Shown here in pieces: positions 1-10,691 of a DNA stretch of 64,000 nucleotides. Position 1 is the first letter of the stretch; the number at the start of each line of letters is the position of its first letter. The stretch is from contig JAJEKB010020821.1 in assembly GCA_022393335.1 (NCBI GenBank), positions 188,354 through 252,353 on the forward strand. Direction: 5' to 3'. A model generated the notes under the pieces. The model made no database searches, was not told where the DNA came from, and saw nothing but the letters and a program-made list of their open reading frames with translations. Position numbers and translations under genes: made by a program. Source of the stretch: Macrotrachela quadricornifera. Taxonomy: Eukaryota; Rotifera; Eurotatoria; Philodinida; Philodinidae.

Positions 1-1875
1 ATATAAAACTAGTACAACTACTATATTTCATTCTACTTTATCAATATCTTTTATATATGTTGAAAGTCGTTCCTCATGTGTGTAATGAATAATGAGATTG
101 TTAATCGATTTCGATTCTTTTTCAAGTTGTCCTTTAATTAATAAATCGTTCACTTCTTCTTTGGAATTAGGAGCCATTGTTTTTGCTAATCGTGAAGCTA
201 TTCGATATTCAGAAATAGTTGGCTTATATAATAATTGACGACTTATGGTAGTATAATCATTTTCATTATGAATCATTGGTAGAACCGATGATGTGACTAT
301 ATAATCATTGAAAAATTTTTTAAATCGACTATAAATGAATCTTGATGGATAGCTATAATTAAAAATGAAGTAATGTAAGAATTGGAATTCAAACTGAATA
401 ATTACCCATTATAGAATAACATTAAATTGATTGAACGTCGTTCTTCATTAAATATTGATAATTTAGATGAATAACGAACTGCTCGTAAAAGTGCAGTATC
501 AATAATATTTCGGAAAATATGTCGAGTATGATCAGATTCAAATGGAACAACATATGGTTCAGCTGCTTCTTTATGATAGACTGATGTGATCAATTCACCA
601 TTATTGTTTTCGAGAAACACATCCAGAAATGATACACTTTTGTCAATTTAACGAACTAATTTAATATTTGGATGGTAAATATTGGCTTCATCTGATATTT
701 GATTGATTTTATCTAATGACTCATTTGAAGTAAAGAAAATATCATCAATATATCTAAGAATAATATTAGATAAAATAAATACTACTTAATTAATAAATGA
801 TACCTACCGACCATAAATTTCATTCGATGCTTGTTGTCGTTGAACAAATTTGTGCTCCCATTTCCATATGAAAATATTTGCTAATGTTAAAGTAAATGCT
901 GAACCCATTGCACCACCAGGAATTTGTCTATAGTATTTATTTTCATAAATAAAAACATTTTCTGTAAGAACAAGTCGAGCTAATTTTCGAATGGCGTCAA
1001 TTGGAATCCCTTTCACTTTATGATAACCATGTTGGAGAAGGAATTCTGTAACAATATTTAGTGATTCTTCTTGTAGTAACATTGTATATAAATCAGTTAT
1101 ATCAAATGTACATAAATAAGTAGTTGATTGTAGATAACCATTTGCAACATATGTTTGAAGACGACGAATCAAATCCACACCATCAATGATAGTTGTTGAA
1201 CGAACATGTTTATCAAATAATGGACGAATTAATTGATCTAATAATTTTGAAATGCCAGTTGTTGGTGTACTCATTGATGAGACAATTGGTCTTAATGGTG
1301 TTCCTTCCTATTTCAGAAGAAAAGAAAATATGAAAAGAGAGAAGTAGAAAAAATATTATTCAAAAATTACCTTATGTGGTTGTGGAATCAAATATAAATA
1401 AGTTAATGCAACTTTATCTCGTTTTGGCATCATTTTATTAAGTTGCCATGCTAGAATTTATTTCTTTGAACGAAGAGTATTACGACAACTTTATCAAAAA
1501 CTGTTCATAATGAATCATTTTCTAATTCAATATAAGCTTGTGTTTTTTGTTCATAATTTGTAATATGACCAATATGAAAAATACTACTTTTATTTGTAAC
1601 ACGAAGAATATAGTTTTCCTTTTTTAAACGATGTTGAATTGATTTCATTAATTTCAATTCTTTTCGAGCACGATATATCTGCAGATAAGACAATGGAGCC
1701 CTTTATTTTTCATATAAATCTGTTGCAAATTGTTCAGAAAATTGTTTGATAATTGTTGATGTAGTTGAGATATAATGAGCACGTACAAGATAAGGTATAA
1801 TAACCTCAAGAATACTATTATATTCGTTTTCTACTTGTTTTTCTTTATATTTATAAGACTTCAAATAAGTTTGAT
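1..1875 (-). mobile_element. Athena-like Penelope-like retroelement, decayed, with introns
   Basis: The stretch reads on the minus strand as one reverse transcriptase of the Penelope-like (PLE) type, beginning near 1870 and ending with a stop at 28-30. No GIY-YIG endonuclease follows the RT, as expected for the Athena group described in bdelloid rotifers, which sits near chromosome ends. Homology to the family stops near 1876, where a non-LTR element begins in the opposite orientation, so the two elements abut. The left boundary lies outside the window. Three short introns and several in-frame stops mark it as an old copy. The group assignment comes from my recognition of RT motifs, not a search. 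Confidence 0.8.
28..1870 (-). pseudogene. Penelope-like reverse transcriptase, three introns, in-frame stops
   Basis: Read 5' to 3' on the minus strand: an N-terminal part with RARKELKLMKSIQHRLKKEN (about 1675-1610), then KRDKVALTYLYLIPQPHK (about 1430-1371). A GT-AG intron at 1307-1370 follows, then the palm with TFDITDLYTMLLQEESL and the PLE signature IPGGAMGSAFTLTLAN. A 54-nt intron at 754-807 splits the codon just before the catalytic YIDD, so splicing yields GRYIDD. A third intron at 353-405 joins FYNG to YPSRFIYSRF. Breaks: a stop after DLYEK near 1700, and a stop after NIKLVR near 648-650. Introns inside the RT are a known and unusual trait of some PLEs. The product cannot be made as it stands. 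Confidence 0.8.
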
Positions 1876-1879
1876 TTCC

Positions 1880-4057
1880 TGGTCTGATCTAGAGGAAGGG
1901 ATTATTTCTGTTGATGCTGTGAGAGATTCTCCGCCATAAGACCAAGGCCGACACTCTTCACATTAACTGAAATAGTTACTCTCTCTGGATCAAACAAGGG
2001 GACCTAACCCCTACCAGGCGCGTCTCTCGGGTGACGGATGAGGGAAGCGTTAAAGGATTTGCTCTGAAAAATGAATAAAGGGCCGTAGACCAAAACATTA
2101 GGTGGGGTTGGGACTTAGAAATTTAGTATGAGTGTCTTGTTAGGCAGGAGGACAGCAGGAGCTTCTCAGATCGTCATCCAGCGAAATCTCCTAACCAAAA
2201 GAAATAAACTGATTATTGATACATAGAATGTTCAAACGAAGTTACAGGCCGGTAAACTTGAAGATTTGAAGAGAAAGATGGAAAGGAAAAAATTAGATGT
2301 AGTTGGGTTGTGTGAAGTTAAGGTAATTTTCTCAGGTAAAGTAAAGGGCCAGAATGGGGTAGCAATTGCTTTAGGCAAAAGGGTGAAAAACTGCGTAAAA
2401 AGTATACAGTTAGTTAACGATAGACTTATGATGATAAGATTAAGAGCGGAGCCCAAAGATGTAGTGCATATCCAAGTATATATGCTCACTAGTGTGCATG
2501 CAAATGAAGAGATCGAGGAACTATATTCACAAACAGAAGAATTGATAAGAAGAGAAGAAAAGGTTAGTTGTGTTGCTTTGATGAGAGATATGAATGCAGT
2601 AGTGGGTGAAGGAAGGGAGAATAAGATTGTAGATAGCTTTGTGTATGGAGTTAGGAATGATAGAGGTGATATACTAGTAAATTTTTGTAGAGAAAATAAA
2701 TTAGTAATTACAAATACATGGTTTAAAAATTATTTAAGAAGAAGCTATACTTGGAAAGCTCCGGGTGATAGAGCTAGATATCAGATAGATTATGTGATGG
2801 TACAAGAAAGGTTTAGGAATAGTATAAAGAAAGCATGTGCTTATCCTGGAACAGATATAGGCTCGGACCATAATTTAGTTATCGTAGAGATGGATCTGAG
2901 GTTGAAGAGAGTCTTAGTAAGGAAAAGATGGGATTTAGAAAAACTTAAAGTTGTTACGGAAAATTTTGGAATTACTATAGAGAAAAAACTAGAGAAAGTT
3001 AGTGAGAATGAAGATAGGGATGCTGATGAGAAGTGGAGTAGACTGAAGAGTGTAATGGTTGGGTCATCAACGGAAGTGGTAGGATTTAAAGAAAATGTAA
3101 AACCTAGGAAACCATGGATGAAAGAAGAAAATGAAGATATGTTAATAGCGAAATGGGCAGACTACAATATAGAAGGTTAAACAATGAGTTAAGAAGAGAA
3201 ACAGAAAAGACAAGACAACAATGGCTAGAAAGCGAGTGTGAAATAAAAGAAGACTTAGAAAAATGTGGAAGGTATGACCTGATGTATGGAAAAGTAAAAA
3301 CGTAAGATCTGTAGAATCAAGAGATGGAAAGAGGTTGATAGAAGATGATGGCATAATTAGTAGATGGGAAGAATATGTAAGGGAACTGTATCCAATTCAT
3401 GGATGCTTAAGAGAAGGTATAGTAGAGAATGAAAGCAATGTCGAAGGAGAGTGTATAGGGTTTTCAACATTAGAGAGCGAAATAGAAATGTCTATTAAAG
3501 AAATGAAATGTAAAAAAGCGGTTGAAGTAGACGGTATACTCATCGAGTTTCTCAAAAGTATGAAAGACGACGGAAAGAAAGCTCTAGTGGATCTGTGTAG
3601 AGAAATTTACGAAACTGGTTTGTGGCCCAAAGAATTTTTGGAAACCTCGTTAATACCTATAGAAAAGAAAGCAGGAGCCAGTAAATGTGAGGATTTTCGA
3701 ACAATTAGTTTAATTTCACATGCAGCAAAAGTATTATTAAGGGTAGTAAATCGAAGGTTGCGGGGTAGACTGCATACGCATTAAGTCGAAGAGCAGTTTG
3801 GTTTTAGGAAAGGCAGAGGCACTAGGGATGCAATAGGACTAATGAGAGTAATAGCAGAGAGGTTGACAGAACGATGCAAAACTTTCGTAATTTGCTTTGT
3901 AGATCAGGAAAAAGCATTTGACATGATGAACTGGGACAAGCTCCTTGAAATATTAAAAAGTAAAGGAATAGAATGGACAGAAAGAAGGTTGATAGTTAGG
4001 ATAGATAATAAGGAATCTAAAAGGATAGAGCTTGGTAGATGAGTATGACAAGGGTGC
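1880..4057 (+). mobile_element. non-LTR retrotransposon, 3' part missing
   Basis: A LINE-type element in plus orientation: a 5' region without an open frame (1880-2200), an APE-type endonuclease, a linker and the front half of a reverse transcriptase. The reading stops just after the segment equivalent to VRIDNKES..IELGR.V.QGC (near 4057). The RT catalytic FADD region, the thumb and the 3' UTR are absent. Loss of the 3' end is unusual, because target-primed reverse transcription normally loses the 5' end. Later deletion or recombination is therefore more likely than abortive insertion. Confidence 0.75.
2205..4057 (+). pseudogene. APE endonuclease and partial reverse transcriptase (LINE ORF2)
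   Basis: The endonuclease begins near 2205 with a TWNVQT-like motif in which the Trp codon has become TAG (2224-2226). It continues in a clean frame 2266-3180 with GLCEVK, MRDMNAVVGEG (normally GDFNA) and the catalytic GSDHNLVIVEM. The linker (YRRLNNELRRETEK..) is shifted one frame near 3160. The RT resumes at 3335-3784 (EMKCKKAVEVDGILIEFLK, WPKEFLETSLIPIEKK), meets TAA at 3782-3784, and continues with EEQFGFRKGRGTRDAIGLMR and VDQEKAFDMMNWDKLLEILK. About ten residues between RRLI and VRIDNKES are deleted. It is not functional. The family resembles elements often annotated in animals as craniofacial development protein 2-like. Confidence 0.75.
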
Positions 4058-5739
4058 ACGTGTTGATTTTGACGGTTTAGATGAAGAAAACCGTAAACCG
4101 AATGTTGCTTCATCAAGTGTAGCTTCTGCATCATCAGTAATTTGGAATTGTAATAGTGCAGCACGAGTTACGACAGGCACTAAAAAATACAGCTATGATG
4201 ACAATATAAACGAATATTATCTGAGTGTAATAGATGTTAATATCTTTACTCGATACCAAATTTACAGTCATATACATGAAAGATCAATAGAATTTCGGCA
4301 ATTGGCGAATGATGAGTGGACGTTCGCCAGTGGGGAAAGTCCGATTTTCAAAAGTCATATTGGCGAACATCCGGCTACTCTTCTTTACACATGTATCATA
4401 GCTCTACTATTATTGTTGATAAATGAAAATATTTTGTACACATTCGCTTGCACTTTCTTATTTTCTTTTATAAACTAAGCATTTGTATAACACTGCTACC
4501 ATCCATATAGCTTGCTTCTTTTGACTTTATACTTCACGTTTGCATACGAAGGTACCATCAATCACATAGATATCTTTCAAAAAAAAATGTACTTATAGAT
4601 TCTTAGCATACTTGATGATGACTATCTAAGCAACAGGCAAAACATGTCATATGATGCTTTGAATTTTTCTATTACAAACTAATTCACACCCTCAATCACT
4701 GACACCCATTGTAGAAGAACATGAAAAAGTTGCTACTTAGTTTTCAATACAGTTTTCGATTGACTATCGTCTTAATGCGTCTCGTGCCGAAACGAATCAG
4801 ACACTGGCTGAGAAATATGAAAAATACTCTAAAGACCAATTCAATCAATTTTTTATAAATACTTATCGACGGCTAAAATGTTGATGACGACGTTGTCGTT
4901 CGATTTTGTGTTCACGAGCTAATTTTTTTCCCATAAGGTAACCTTGTGTAAGCTTTCAAATATCATATATCAAACTGACAAAACAACTTCGCCGATTGAT
5001 TCTATCTTATTGGGATGCTTCTCTTATGAAACAAACAACAATAGATAGCATTAATGCATTCTTAGCATATATAAATGATGTACTTGGATGAAAATATCGT
5101 TACATGTAATACTGAAAGTTTTATTCATTGAAGGATAGTTCTATTAATTAAAAAAGAATGCATTTCTTCGAGTTGTACAATAAAGTCCTCTATTTTCGAA
5201 ATCGATTGTCTATTGTTAATTGACCTCTTGAAAACGAAAAGATTTTCAAACACGATTGTAAATGAGTGTTAAAGTATTTACTGATCAACTTGTACACCTC
5301 GTTTTTAATTCCGTAAAGATTATGTTGAAAGATTCTTCAATAAGTGCTCAATCACTGTTTAAAAAGTATTGCTTGCTGATTGTGCTCAATTTAATAAAAT
5401 GGCCTTAGGTAAAAATCATGCGTTATTTAGCATACCTCTTATGCATCTCAAACAATACTTAGTGTCTGTAAAAAAATTTAAGCTCATTCAGACGTGATAT
5501 TTTAGTGAAAGTTTGAATGGATGATGTCACCATCATCTGACACTTGTCCTTCAGATGATCGTTGACAGATGATGAAAGTAATTAATTCATGCACTTTCTT
5601 TATTATCATCATTGTATCTGTACAGAAAATATATGGTTGTAACTCCTAAAACTTCATTAGTTTCAAAATATATTGAAGCATGCCAAATAGAAAAGTTCAA
5701 AGAGACGGTGTATTACTGTAGGCTCTTTAAAATCTAATT
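4058..5739. other. stretch without a recognisable gene, possible coding remnant
   Basis: No supported gene. One plus-strand stretch near 4751-4880 reads about 43 codons with coding-like composition (FSIDYRLNASRAETNQTL..) before two stops. Another near 4985-5090 reads LRRLILSYWDASLMKQTTID and onward before a stop. They may be remnants of one unknown gene or element; I do not recognise either. Confidence 0.3.
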
Positions 5740-7383
5740 CTAATCAATGTCATTCATATCATCTTCGATGCTATACTCTCCGATTGTGTTGTAAAGATGA
5801 TCTGTATCCATGTTTGTTTGAAATTCTGCTTTCCAAGTGCTAGATGTACTCGTACACGAATGTTTCATTTTTGCTTCGTCGACCGATGGCCAAGGAGCAT
5901 GGTCTACAATATAGCCAACTAATTGCATACAATCTTTAGCGTAGTTCAGTGGTTCTTGCATATGAGCATGCCAAATGATATCAATCTGAATAAATTGATA
6001 AATTTAAGTTAACTCTCTTGTGCAATATTTTTCATGTAAACTTCATGCAGCATACTAGATGAACTGTAAGCAAGAACTTATCTATGTACTTGTTAAGAAA
6101 ATGTTTATTTATGATGTTACAAGGACCTAATCAACTTTAAACACGAGCTACCATCTTGCGTATCGATATAATAATATTTCAGACTTATAGGTAGATCATT
6201 TTTAAAAATTTATGTAAGTTACAAAGTAAGTACTGCAAGGACTCATGCTGCATTGATAAATTTTCATTGTTAAAGTAGACATGTTATTTTCAGTAGTGTT
6301 CTATTACTTTAAAAGTATAAAATACGATTTGCCTAGTTCACAATCAATATAATTATTTATAATCTAGGCAAAAAATATTTTATGCATTATAAAGAGATTT
6401 TTTAAAAACTAAAGCCCTCAAATATAAGCAGTTGTTCGTATTTTCAATCAGAGTTGTAATCTAAGTTCAATTAAGCAGCTACAACAGAGTGAACTGAAAA
6501 TTTGTAAAACTCGGATTCATAAGTAAAGGAAAGGCTCCATAACGCGGCAAAAAAGCGTAAAATGTCTTTTAATGAGACTAGAACAGCGGCACTCACCGCA
6601 TAGGTTGGATGTATGAACTGATAGCTATCACAATTGGGCGGATATTTCGCTGCTATATAAAGAAATCTTTCATAAGACTTTTTCAACAGTATCAAAGGGC
6701 GTGAGCTTAAATCAATATAGAATTCATCATTGTTCACTGTATAATAATTTCTAATGTTCATTTTATTGAGCATCTCGCGCATATATTGTTTGCATAATTC
6801 TAACCAATTTCCATCAAGAATAATATCAGCTTCGGTAAATGAGAATGGATTTTCGTAATTTGCATCGTCTACTTCAGCAGAAAACTGGTAGTGAGTTTCA
6901 TCCCAGTAGGTATGAATTGGCAGAAGAGATTGTAGTTCTCCAAATACGTGATGTTCATATTTTGGGCGATTTCTTTTCTCTTCTTTTTCAACAGTCGACA
7001 GAGGCCTGCAATATTCATCACCATATTTCTCCATATAAAGCCGGCACGTATCTTCAAAAGCTTGGTCTTTAAGAAATTGTTCAAGTTCATTAGACGAGAC
7101 GAGAGAATGATCGATAACATGACGAAAGAGGCGCTGACAATCTTTTTGATACAACTCAGGTCGAAGAAGATGAGTTTGCCATATCATTTCGATATCCATC
7201 GTAGGTACAAGTAACACATTTTTAGGATGTACAGCTTTGAGCTGCATGAATCGATAATACCGTGTGATCATTTGTTGAAGAATTGAAGATTTTCGCCATT
7301 CTTCTTTGAATTTAGAGGCCTTTTCCAGAAAATCAATGAGAGCTGGTGCTGCTTTGTCTAGATCGACAGATAATTCGACGGTC
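5740..7383 (-). CDS. DUF1399/GRDP-like protein, C-terminal two exons
   Basis: Exon A runs 7383 to 6597 and exon B 5985 to 5740 (stop), separated by a 611-nt GT-AG intron (donor GTGAGT at 6596-6591, acceptor TTCAG at 5990-5986). Splicing in phase 0 gives HPTYA joined to IDIIWHAHMQEPLNYAKDCM. Exon A has LLVPTMDIEMIWQTHLLRPE. Two such VPT..DI.W..H and HPTY..D.IWHAHM..P motifs are the hallmark of the DUF1399 family (glycine-rich domain-containing proteins, GRDP), whose biochemical role is poorly known. An acceptor (CTTTCTATAG) marks the 5' end of exon A, so upstream exons must exist, but I could not find them up to 8930. Either they lie far away or this is a truncated copy. The open frame itself is unbroken. 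Confidence 0.65.
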
Positions 7384-8937
7384 CTATAGAAAGCGAGTAA
7401 ATGTTGACACAAAAATATTGTATAAATTCAAAGCTAGACTTCTAAGTCCAGTTTATTTCATAACGATGATGATTCTCTTGTCTCTTAAAGTTGTGCCGCT
7501 CACATTTTTTCTTGTTATTGACAATAATTATAGATTTTCGGATCTTGTTTGGTTTTAACATTTTATTTATACTATAAACCCAACAATCACTACGATCGTT
7601 CACCATTTACTCATATGAAAAGGAGGACAGAGAAAGTTAAACAATCTGGACCAAAAAAATTCTTTATTTATTTTTTCTGTTAATTACAAATTTTTGATAT
7701 AACTACTTCACTGTGCTTTCAATGGTTTTATCGTTTTTGAGCCTCTACATTGACCGTATATACACGTTTATAAGAGTGATCTAATTGTAAATGCATTTTA
7801 TGTGTATAGGGCTCAGAGCTAAAGGCATTACATTTTTAAATCCTAAGGGTTCCTAGCATTTACAGTTTCCGTTTTTTCTGTAGAACGCCAGTTTTCCAAC
7901 AGAACTAATTTTTAGAATTTTAATCTGAAATTTTGTTCGCATGGATATTCCTGTCAATGACATGAATCATTGTTTATTTTTCTAATTTAAAAATATTCAA
8001 ATCAACCTCTTGACAAGTCATATTTGCCTTATATCTCTTTTTATATCTATTAATACACAGGAAATTTTACAAAACCATAAGCTCTATATTAGCTTTCCAT
8101 ATTAGTTACTGTTGGTAACACACAGGTATTATTAATTGATTGTATGCTTAATATAATTTCTACGTTAATCAGTGAAAACTTTCGGTTTACAATAAAAACA
8201 TGCAGAACTCAAAAAGAAATGCGCATGAGTCCCTACAAGAAAAAGCGATGTTTATCGACTGACGTAGACTGCTTTACCGGATCGGATCAAACATATATGT
8301 TTCTCGATCAGAACTCTACAACATTCCCTATAGAATGTTGCTAAACCAGTTTAATCTAGATTTAACATAATATCGAATAGGTCTTTGTATCTTTGACGTC
8401 AAATATTATGCTTTTCAAATAAATCATATCACATCCTTCAATACTTGAATATTATGCTAAACAAACAAAACGTATCGAAATGTAAGCTATATCAAAAATA
8501 TTAGTTCGATCCATAGTCAAAGGATTTTCCCATTAAAATTTTCATTTCCTTTGAGTGCGCAGTTTGATTCGATGTCACGTTAAATCTAAATATATTTTTA
8601 ATTCACCTCTTTGTTTAATAAGTTAGAAAATAAGAAACTGGTGTAGTACAGCAATATTTCTCAATTATCCGACGTGATGTACTACTGTAGTTGGAGACAC
8701 ATTCAAATTCCTTGTTATGAGTAATGCTATTATTCAGATTACTATTAAATTGCATGATATGATCTTATTCTCAATTCGACGGCAGAAACGTATAAACTGA
8801 CGTAGAGCTCGAACATTTGTGTTACATGTACCGGATTATCACACTGTAAAATTTACTCTGATTGACAAGTTAAATAGAAGATCCATGACTGTGTAATTCC
8901 TTCGATGGAAACAAAAAGTAAATATAAAATAACTTAC
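7384..8937. other. stretch without a recognisable gene
   Basis: It should contain the 5' part of the DUF1399 gene and the 3' end of the F-box gene, but I see no convincing exon in it. It is AT-rich with short chance open frames only. Confidence 0.4.
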
Positions 8938-9544
8938 ATGCGAGATGAAGAGTTTGGATGATTGAGAAAACCACCTACTGGCGTTGCTATTTGTTCATTC
9001 CCTCTATCTCTTACTGGGTACATCGGTCCCGAACCGCGCATTCCGCAGGCTGCACCTCTTTGTCGAATTTGGTACATTCGTTCAACTTCGACAAGTTCGG
9101 CATTTCTCAAATATTTCTCATACATCCATTCTATGTAGATTAGTTTATAAGATTGTGACTGGAGTTTCGTCGATACTACATAAAATTAGAAGATCTACGC
9201 CAAAAAAAATTAGATAACTATTACTTACTATTGCATTTGATCTTCCACAGTTCATCTTCATCTGCAACCATTTTGAATGTCCGACAAACAAGTGAGACAC
9301 TGCCCAGATCACGTACAGATAAATAACGAAATATATAAAGAAGAATTTCCTTTGGAAGTTTGATAAATAAAGATTGTTTGATAGCATCTTGGTGCTCATG
9401 CAAAGGCCAAACATGATCCCAGGTGATACTGGGTGGGGGGCGTACTTTTTCAGACAAATCTTCTTCTAAGGCCATTTGAGCCCGTATATTCTGCAAGAGT
9501 GCTTCTGCCCTTGCCTCCATATCGTGTCGTTTATTGCTATCCAT
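8938..9544 (-). CDS. F-box protein, at least two exons
   Basis: Exon 1 runs 9544 to 9229 and encodes about 105 residues from ATG. After an acidic, glutamine- and glutamate-containing head comes an F-box at about residues 60-100 (IKLPKEILLYIFRYLSVRDL, then SLVCRTFKMVADEDELWKIK). F-boxes bind SKP1 and recruit substrates to SCF ubiquitin ligases. A 98-nt GT-AG intron (9131-9228) leads to exon 2, where splicing gives KCNKWMYEKYLRNAELVEVE. Exon 2 ends either at a TAA (8934-8936) or, more likely, at a perfect donor GTAAGTT starting at 8937, because the sequence CGC AT|GTAAGTT fits a splice site. Further 3' exons were not recognised, so the substrate-binding part is unknown. An acceptor-like CAG directly before the ATG suggests an intron in the 5' UTR. 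Confidence 0.7.
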
Positions 9545-10691
9545 CTGTAAATAGAATATGTATCAGGACTTCGAAATGGAATAAGATGAAGTTCTCATTC
9601 TATGAGATTTTTTTTATATACTTTTATATAAACCTTCAGATTCTTTTTTCTGATAAAATATGAATTTAAGATGCTGAATAAGAATAATAAGCCGTAGGAT
9701 CTATTACACTCATCCTTAAAAAGTTTTCATAGATTTTGCTGTGTCTCAGTAGTTACAAAAGTCATTAATGACCTTTAACAATCTTGGAAAGTGAACGAAA
9801 CTTATCGAAAGGTAAGAATATATGAATGAATAATGTATTGGAAAACATCTCACAAGACAAAATCAACCTTTTACAGATTAGATCAGTTAACTGGCATTAT
9901 TCCTCAAAATAATGGTGGAGATATTGGAAAAATTGCTTTTTTTAGAAAGAATTATAGTGAAATTCTATGATCGAAAAAAAATTTATGGGAAAGTTGAAAT
10001 GTGACTGCTTAAGTGTGTGATCTTGAGGTGTTACTAAAATAAATGCACATGTTTTTTTCCAAACAAAAATAAAATACACCTGTGAACACATTTCAAAAAT
10101 GACTAAAATAACTAGTGTGAAGAAACACAGACAATACCTTTATACATAGCCCACGTATATAAATAAAAATACGAGTTTATGCTCGAATAATTTCTTTTTT
10201 TATATATGGTTTTTTCCCCCGGCCACGTTGTCATACAGAAAAAAGGTATACTACGCCTTTTCTTCTTTATACACTCAATCAACCAATAATGCGACGCTTC
10301 ATCATGTGTTTAATTATTTCTCAACTTTTGCACTACGTCATCTCATTATATACAAGCAGAGTAAGCAAACCATTTCTCCAGTCAAAAAACGATTTTTACC
10401 CTTACTGCATGTTTCAGAGCTTTGAAAGAGATAGAATGGAATTATTTCATCCCATCTATAGCACTGCTATGCCTTATTCTTTCTTTTCTTATACGTTCAT
10501 TATCTTCTGAATCGTATCCACATACAAATATAAAATAAATATACTACTCAACTCTATATACTCAATCGAGTGGCAGCTTTTTTTTGTATTTTGTATTTTT
10601 TCTTAGTAGATAGATTTGGACTAGAAGCTTTCAAGTATTACATGACAAATTCATTATGATTGACTTTTAGATAAAGTTTTCATCGTGAAAT
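9545..10691. other. intergenic, nothing recognised
   Basis: AT-rich, short chance frames only. A TTTTAG splice acceptor (ending 10670) sits 21 bases before the LRR start codon and may close a 5' UTR intron. Confidence 0.4.

Noticed and set aside
4303..4370. TTGGCGAAC words, also near 13505, as a dispersed regulatory site
   Set aside because: Only a few short words without common flanks; not enough to support a repeat family.
4032..4478. 148-codon plus frame
   Set aside because: Begins in the tail of the LINE, has no motif, and crosses the element border; probably chance.
8144..8344. 66-codon plus frame
   Set aside because: No known motif, no neighbouring exon signals, AT-rich context; treated as chance.
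10228..10510. Overlapping plus frames before the LRR gene
   Set aside because: Short, no motif, not linked by splice sites to the LRR frame.
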